Part shown: one piece after another, positions 22,846 to 25,956 of the stretch
How the letters are laid out: the number at the start of each line of letters is the position of its first letter
How positions within the stretch are numbered: the stretch's first letter is position 1
Source of the DNA: JAGOEX01 sp964630905
Lineage (GTDB): Bacteria > UBP6 > UBA1177
Direction of reading: 5' to 3'
NCBI GenBank assembly: GCA_964630905.1
Contig: CAZVWR010000046.1
Coordinates: 1-25,956, forward strand
DNA: 25,956 bases
Notes under the pieces: model-generated
What the model saw: the letters and a program-made list of their open reading frames with translations, nothing else
The model's database searches: none
Told to the model about the DNA's origin: nothing
Translations under genes and position numbers: made by a program

Positions 22846-24852
22846 ATGACCAGAAAATTTGCTTCAGTTCTCATTCCCAGACCGGAGTTATCACAACTAT
22901 CTTATATTATCCCTGAAAATCTTGATATTAAAACAGGTGACTGTGTAGAAATCGAATTGAGAAAAACAAATGTCTGGGGAATAGTATCAGAAATATCTGC
23001 TTCACCGCCACTTGAAATGGAAGGAAAACCGTTGAAACCTGTTCTTGGAAAAATTCTTTCATCTCCTGTTTTTGCAGACAAAATAGAAACATCTCTTATA
23101 AAATGGATATCAGAATACTATTTCTATCCTTTCCCCAAAATTATCAAGCAGATATTTTCACCATTAATAGGTCCGGGAAACACTATAAACGGTTCATCCG
23201 ATATTCAGAAACACCTTTCCTCCCTGTGCAAATGCAGTCTGCCTGAAAAAACAGAACTCAACATCTATCAGAAAAAGATCGTTGATTCAATCCTTAAGAG
23301 ATGGGATGATTTAGATTACAAACCTGCACTTGTTTTTGGTGTCACCGGAAGCGGAAAGAGCGAAATATTTGCTGAACTTTGCAAAGATACAATAAAAAAA
23401 GGGAAGCAGGTGCTCTATCTTGTTCCTGAAATAGGACTCACTTCAAAGGCTCTAGAACATCTTATCAACAGAATCGGTTCTCAGGGAGTAATACTTCACA
23501 GTTTCATGTCAAAAAAGAAACGGTTCTCTTCAATATACTGTGCGATGTCAGGAGAAGCAAAAATCATTGTCGGGACTAGGTCCTCGGTTCTTTATCCGTT
23601 TTTCGATATAGGTCTGATAGTAATTGATGAAGAACATGATTCAAGCTACAAGAATTTTGAACCGCCTTATTTTAACGCAAGAGATTATGCGGTCATGAAA
23701 GGGGCACAGCTCAAAATTCCTGTAATTATGGGAAGTGCCACACCATCTTCAGATTCATGGCACAATGCTTTAACAGGGAAGTATCAACTTGAGATCATTA
23801 AAGAAAGAGCCAACAACAGACCTCTGCCTGAAATTAAGACATTTCCGTACATAGGGGATCTCTATCTTCCGTCAGATATGATCTCCATGGTCAGAAATTC
23901 CATTTCATCCGGAGACCAGACACTGTTTTTCCTCAACAGAAGGGGTTTTGCGACTCTTGCCCTGTGCTCAGAATGCGGCAAAACAGTAAAGTGTCCAGGA
24001 TGCAGTACAGCTTTGATTTACCACAAAAAAAAAGGCTCACTTTTATGTCATCACTGTAATTTTTCAAAAAATGAGTTAGTCTGTCCCGAATGCGGATCAC
24101 CCTTGCGGTTTGAAGGTATCGGTGTAGAAAAACTAGTTGAAGCAATATCTGAATATTTCCCAGGCACAGAAATAATCCCGTTTGACAGAGATAACCTTAC
24201 AACACTTTCCCTTTTCGACAAAGCTGTTGAAAATATATCAAAAAACAAAGGCAGCATCATTGTCGGAACAGTTATGATTTCAAAAGGACACAATTTCCCG
24301 AATCTCAAAAATGTTATAATAAAATATGCTGATTATATTTTAAGTTTTCAGGATTCAAGGGCTGCTGAAAAATGTTTTCAACTTATATCACAAGTAGCCG
24401 GAAGAGCCGGAAGATTTGACACAACCGGTGCCGTTTATGCTGAAACAGTTTACCCTGACCATTATCTGTGGAAATATATAAGAAACAACGATTACGAAGG
24501 ATTTATGGCAGAGGAACTGAATTGGAGAAAAAGACTTTCGCTCCCTCCGTTCACAAGAATGATTATTATCCGCATTTCAGGAAAGAACGAAAAAAAAGTT
24601 AATGATCTGGCAGAGACTCTTCATAATCAAATAAACATCTCCATTGAACACGAAATTAATAATAATATCATTCTGTTCCCTGTATCAGAACCGCCTCTGT
24701 CAAAAATAAAGAACCGTTTCAGAAAGAATATAACCCTAATATCACCGAAAAACTCTTCCAACCTTAAAAAATTAAATAAAATAATTAAAGATTTACCGTC
24801 TTTTAAAGGTGTTGCGGTAACTTTTGATGTTGATCCTTTGAATGAAACATGA
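22846..24852 (+). CDS. priA: Primosomal protein N' (replication restart helicase PriA)
   Basis: I prefer the ATG at 22846, 5 nt after GTGGA, over the GTG at 22837. The 668-residue protein has an N-terminal DNA-binding region (ASVLIPRPELSQLSYIIP, GDCVEIELR), Walker A GVTGSGKS (Lys171), DEEH at 261-264, the SATPS motif and a zinc region. That region holds eight cysteines in four CxxC-type pairs (374/377, 383/386, 401/404, 413/416). The second RecA domain has GHNFPNLKNV and QVAGRAGRF. PriA recognises stalled forks and D-loops, unwinds the lagging strand 3' to 5' and reloads the replisome. All catalytic and zinc residues are present; E. coli PriA is 732 aa. The stop overlaps the glycerate-kinase start (ATGA). 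Confidence 0.97.
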   Translation: MTRKFASVLIPRPELSQLSYIIPENLDIKTGDCVEIELRKTNVWGIVSEISASPPLEMEGKPLKPVLGKILSSPVFADKIETSLIKWISEYYFYPFPKIIKQIFSPLIGPGNTINGSSDIQKHLSSLCKCSLPEKTELNIYQKKIVDSILKRWDDLDYKPALVFGVTGSGKSEIFAELCKDTIKKGKQVLYLVPEIGLTSKALEHLINRIGSQGVILHSFMSKKKRFSSIYCAMSGEAKIIVGTRSSVLYPFFDIGLIVIDEEHDSSYKNFEPPYFNARDYAVMKGAQLKIPVIMGSATPSSDSWHNALTGKYQLEIIKERANNRPLPEIKTFPYIGDLYLPSDMISMVRNSISSGDQTLFFLNRRGFATLALCSECGKTVKCPGCSTALIYHKKKGSLLCHHCNFSKNELVCPECGSPLRFEGIGVEKLVEAISEYFPGTEIIPFDRDNLTTLSLFDKAVENISKNKGSIIVGTVMISKGHNFPNLKNVIIKYADYILSFQDSRAAEKCFQLISQVAGRAGRFDTTGAVYAETVYPDHYLWKYIRNNDYEGFMAEELNWRKRLSLPPFTRMIIIRISGKNEKKVNDLAETLHNQINISIEHEINNNIILFPVSEPPLSKIKNRFRKNITLISPKNSSNLKKLNKIIKDLPSFKGVAVTFDVDPLNET

Positions 24853-25910
24853 TCTTTGATTATTTAAAAACGATCAGGTCTATACCCCTTGATTTTTCAG
24901 AATATTCAAGGTCATCAAACCGTGAAATAATTATAAGTGTCGGTAAAAGCGGTTATTTCATGTACAGATCATTTATAATGGAACACCCTTTTGCGGCATC
25001 TCTTTCCAGACTTATAATAATTCCTTCAGGGACTGAGATTGATACAGAATTTTCCGATGATACCCTCTTCTCATCTCACCCTTATATCACAAAACACAGT
25101 TTTCATGCCTGTGATGAACTGTTTAATTTTATCAACCGGAATCTCCCTGAAAAAGTTACAGTACTTTTAAGCGGAGGGAGTTCGGCCTTAATTGAGAAAA
25201 GTCCTGATCCAAAAAAAACAATAAAAACAAACGAGTATCTGCTTAAAAGTGGATTCAGCATTCTTGAAATGAACAGGATAAGGAGTGAAAGCTCACTTAT
25301 AAAGAACGGGAAACTTGCTGAACTTTTTCCATTTATAACATGGCAGGTCTTTGTAATGAGTGATGTTCCTTTTGAAAATGGTGAAAAAATAGTCGGAAGC
25401 ATGCCTTTTTTCAGAGATGACCTTAAAAATACAACTTTATTCAAATGTGCCGATTCAAATACACTTCACGATCACATTCTCTCTCTTATAAAAAACAGCG
25501 AATCTTTCCGTAATTTTACCGGAACAGTTGATGAATTAACTGATATAGCCAAGGAATTCTTGAAGAAAAAAACCGGGAACCTTCTTGTTACCGGGGAGCC
25601 TGCACTTAAAATTGATCACCCGGCTCCAGGCATAGGAGGAAGAATGTCCCACCTTGCTTTACAACTTCTGCCTAACATAGAAAAAAACATGAAATTATAT
25701 GCCCTCAGTTCTGACGGTGTTGACGGCAACTCCGGTTTTGCCGGAGCTGTAATTGAAAATGTATCGGGGAGTTCATTTAATATTGCTGAAATTGAGAGTT
25801 CGCTTAAGAATTTTGATTCGGCAACATTTCTTAATAAGTATAATATGACCTTGAAAAGTGGTTATACCGGAATTAACTTGAATGATTTTGTGATATTATT
25901 AAGAACTTAG
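24849..25910 (+). CDS. Glycerate 2-kinase-like (MOFRL/GckA family), compact form
   Basis: A 353-residue protein. The family signatures can be followed through the sequence: VGKSG at 31-35 (Lys33), LSGGSSAL at 107-114, EMNRIRSESSLIKNGKLAEL at 140-159 (usual form 'iNxvRkhLSxiKGGxLA'), SDVPFENGEKIVGS at 171-184, TGEP at 248-251, GIGGRMSHLAL at 261-271, SSDGVDGNSGFAGA at 287-300 and the closing GYTGINLNDFVILL. The family phosphorylates D-glycerate to 2-phosphoglycerate. It is shorter than usual (typically ~420-450 aa) and several motif positions drift (Asn for Gly in KGG; 'SDVPFEN' for 'SDVpGDd'), so specificity or activity could differ. No signal peptide is seen. It is coupled to priA by ATGA. 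Confidence 0.82.
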   Translation: MIFDYLKTIRSIPLDFSEYSRSSNREIIISVGKSGYFMYRSFIMEHPFAASLSRLIIIPSGTEIDTEFSDDTLFSSHPYITKHSFHACDELFNFINRNLPEKVTVLLSGGSSALIEKSPDPKKTIKTNEYLLKSGFSILEMNRIRSESSLIKNGKLAELFPFITWQVFVMSDVPFENGEKIVGSMPFFRDDLKNTTLFKCADSNTLHDHILSLIKNSESFRNFTGTVDELTDIAKEFLKKKTGNLLVTGEPALKIDHPAPGIGGRMSHLALQLLPNIEKNMKLYALSSDGVDGNSGFAGAVIENVSGSSFNIAEIESSLKNFDSATFLNKYNMTLKSGYTGINLNDFVILLRT

Positions 25911-25956
25911 TAGCAGTATCCCTGAATACAAGGCATTCCTGAACAGCATTCACTTA
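25907..25956 (-). CDS. C-terminus of a Cys-rich protein (partial)
   Basis: Reading the minus strand from the window edge gives a frame ending SECCSGMPCIQGYCY and TAA (complement of 25907-25909). Four of fifteen residues are cysteine, in the CC-xG-xx-C-xxG-x-C arrangement typical of secreted disulfide-rich modules and of the Cys-rich ends of many Myxococcota lipoproteins. The stop overlaps the stop of the convergent kinase gene. Only 15 codons are visible, so the reading is suggestive; the rest lies outside the window. Confidence 0.5.
   Translation of the reverse strand, partial: SECCSGMPCIQGYCY

Noticed and set aside
1..25956. Search for tRNA, rRNA, CRISPR arrays, IS ends, phage genes or a restriction/defence cluster
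   Set aside because: None seen on reading both strands; genes are densely packed and the repeated words are limited to the porin linker.

Overview
The window looks like ordinary chromosome from a Gram-negative bacterium of low-to-moderate G+C (roughly 40% by eye). There are outer-membrane barrels, lipobox lipoproteins, a Wza-type exporter, a BamB-like propeller, an IHF/HU protein, a DksA-like protein and a sigma-54 activator. The acidic-linker lipoprotein, the lipoprotein with three Cys-paired domains and the Cys-rich tail at the right edge resemble proteins of Myxococcota and other delta-proteobacteria-like lineages. That placement is an inference; no rRNA or other species marker is present. 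I see no IS element, tRNA, CRISPR array or phage gene, and base composition looks even throughout.

Left part (1-5300): the C-terminus of a CorA Mg2+ channel. Then comes a near-consensus promoter driving a YfgM-like TPR membrane protein and a BamB-like propeller joined by a TAATG overlap, an IHF/HU gene with a good terminator, and a DinG-type iron-sulfur helicase carrying an N-terminal JAMM (RadC/JAB-like) domain with an intact metal motif.

Middle (5331-17406): a consensus sigma-70 promoter starts a run of twelve same-strand genes, mostly joined by ATGA overlaps. In order: DAG-kinase-like lipid kinase, PP2C phosphatase, CPYC thioredoxin-fold lipoprotein, TlpA-like lipoprotein, outer-membrane barrel, small two-helix membrane protein, gamma-carbonic-anhydrase-like protein, periplasmic 5'-nucleotidase, adenosine-kinase-like PfkB protein, SMR-like transporter, Wza-type export lipoprotein and DNA polymerase I. 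Sub-themes are envelope thiol redox (7110-10439), nucleotide salvage (11007-13575) and glycan export (13572-14941).

Right part (17434-25956): a porin-like protein with a 12-bp tandem repeat and Pro/Ala linker, facing an orphan NtrC-type regulator on the minus strand 3 nt away. A divergent strong promoter then drives a three-domain lipoprotein, a DksA-like factor, a small secreted protein, PriA and a compact glycerate 2-kinase. The last 50 bases hold the end of a minus-strand Cys-rich protein.

The items most worth a second look are the JAMM-DinG fusion, the four-gene envelope redox module, the tri-domain lipoprotein and the Cys-rich tail.
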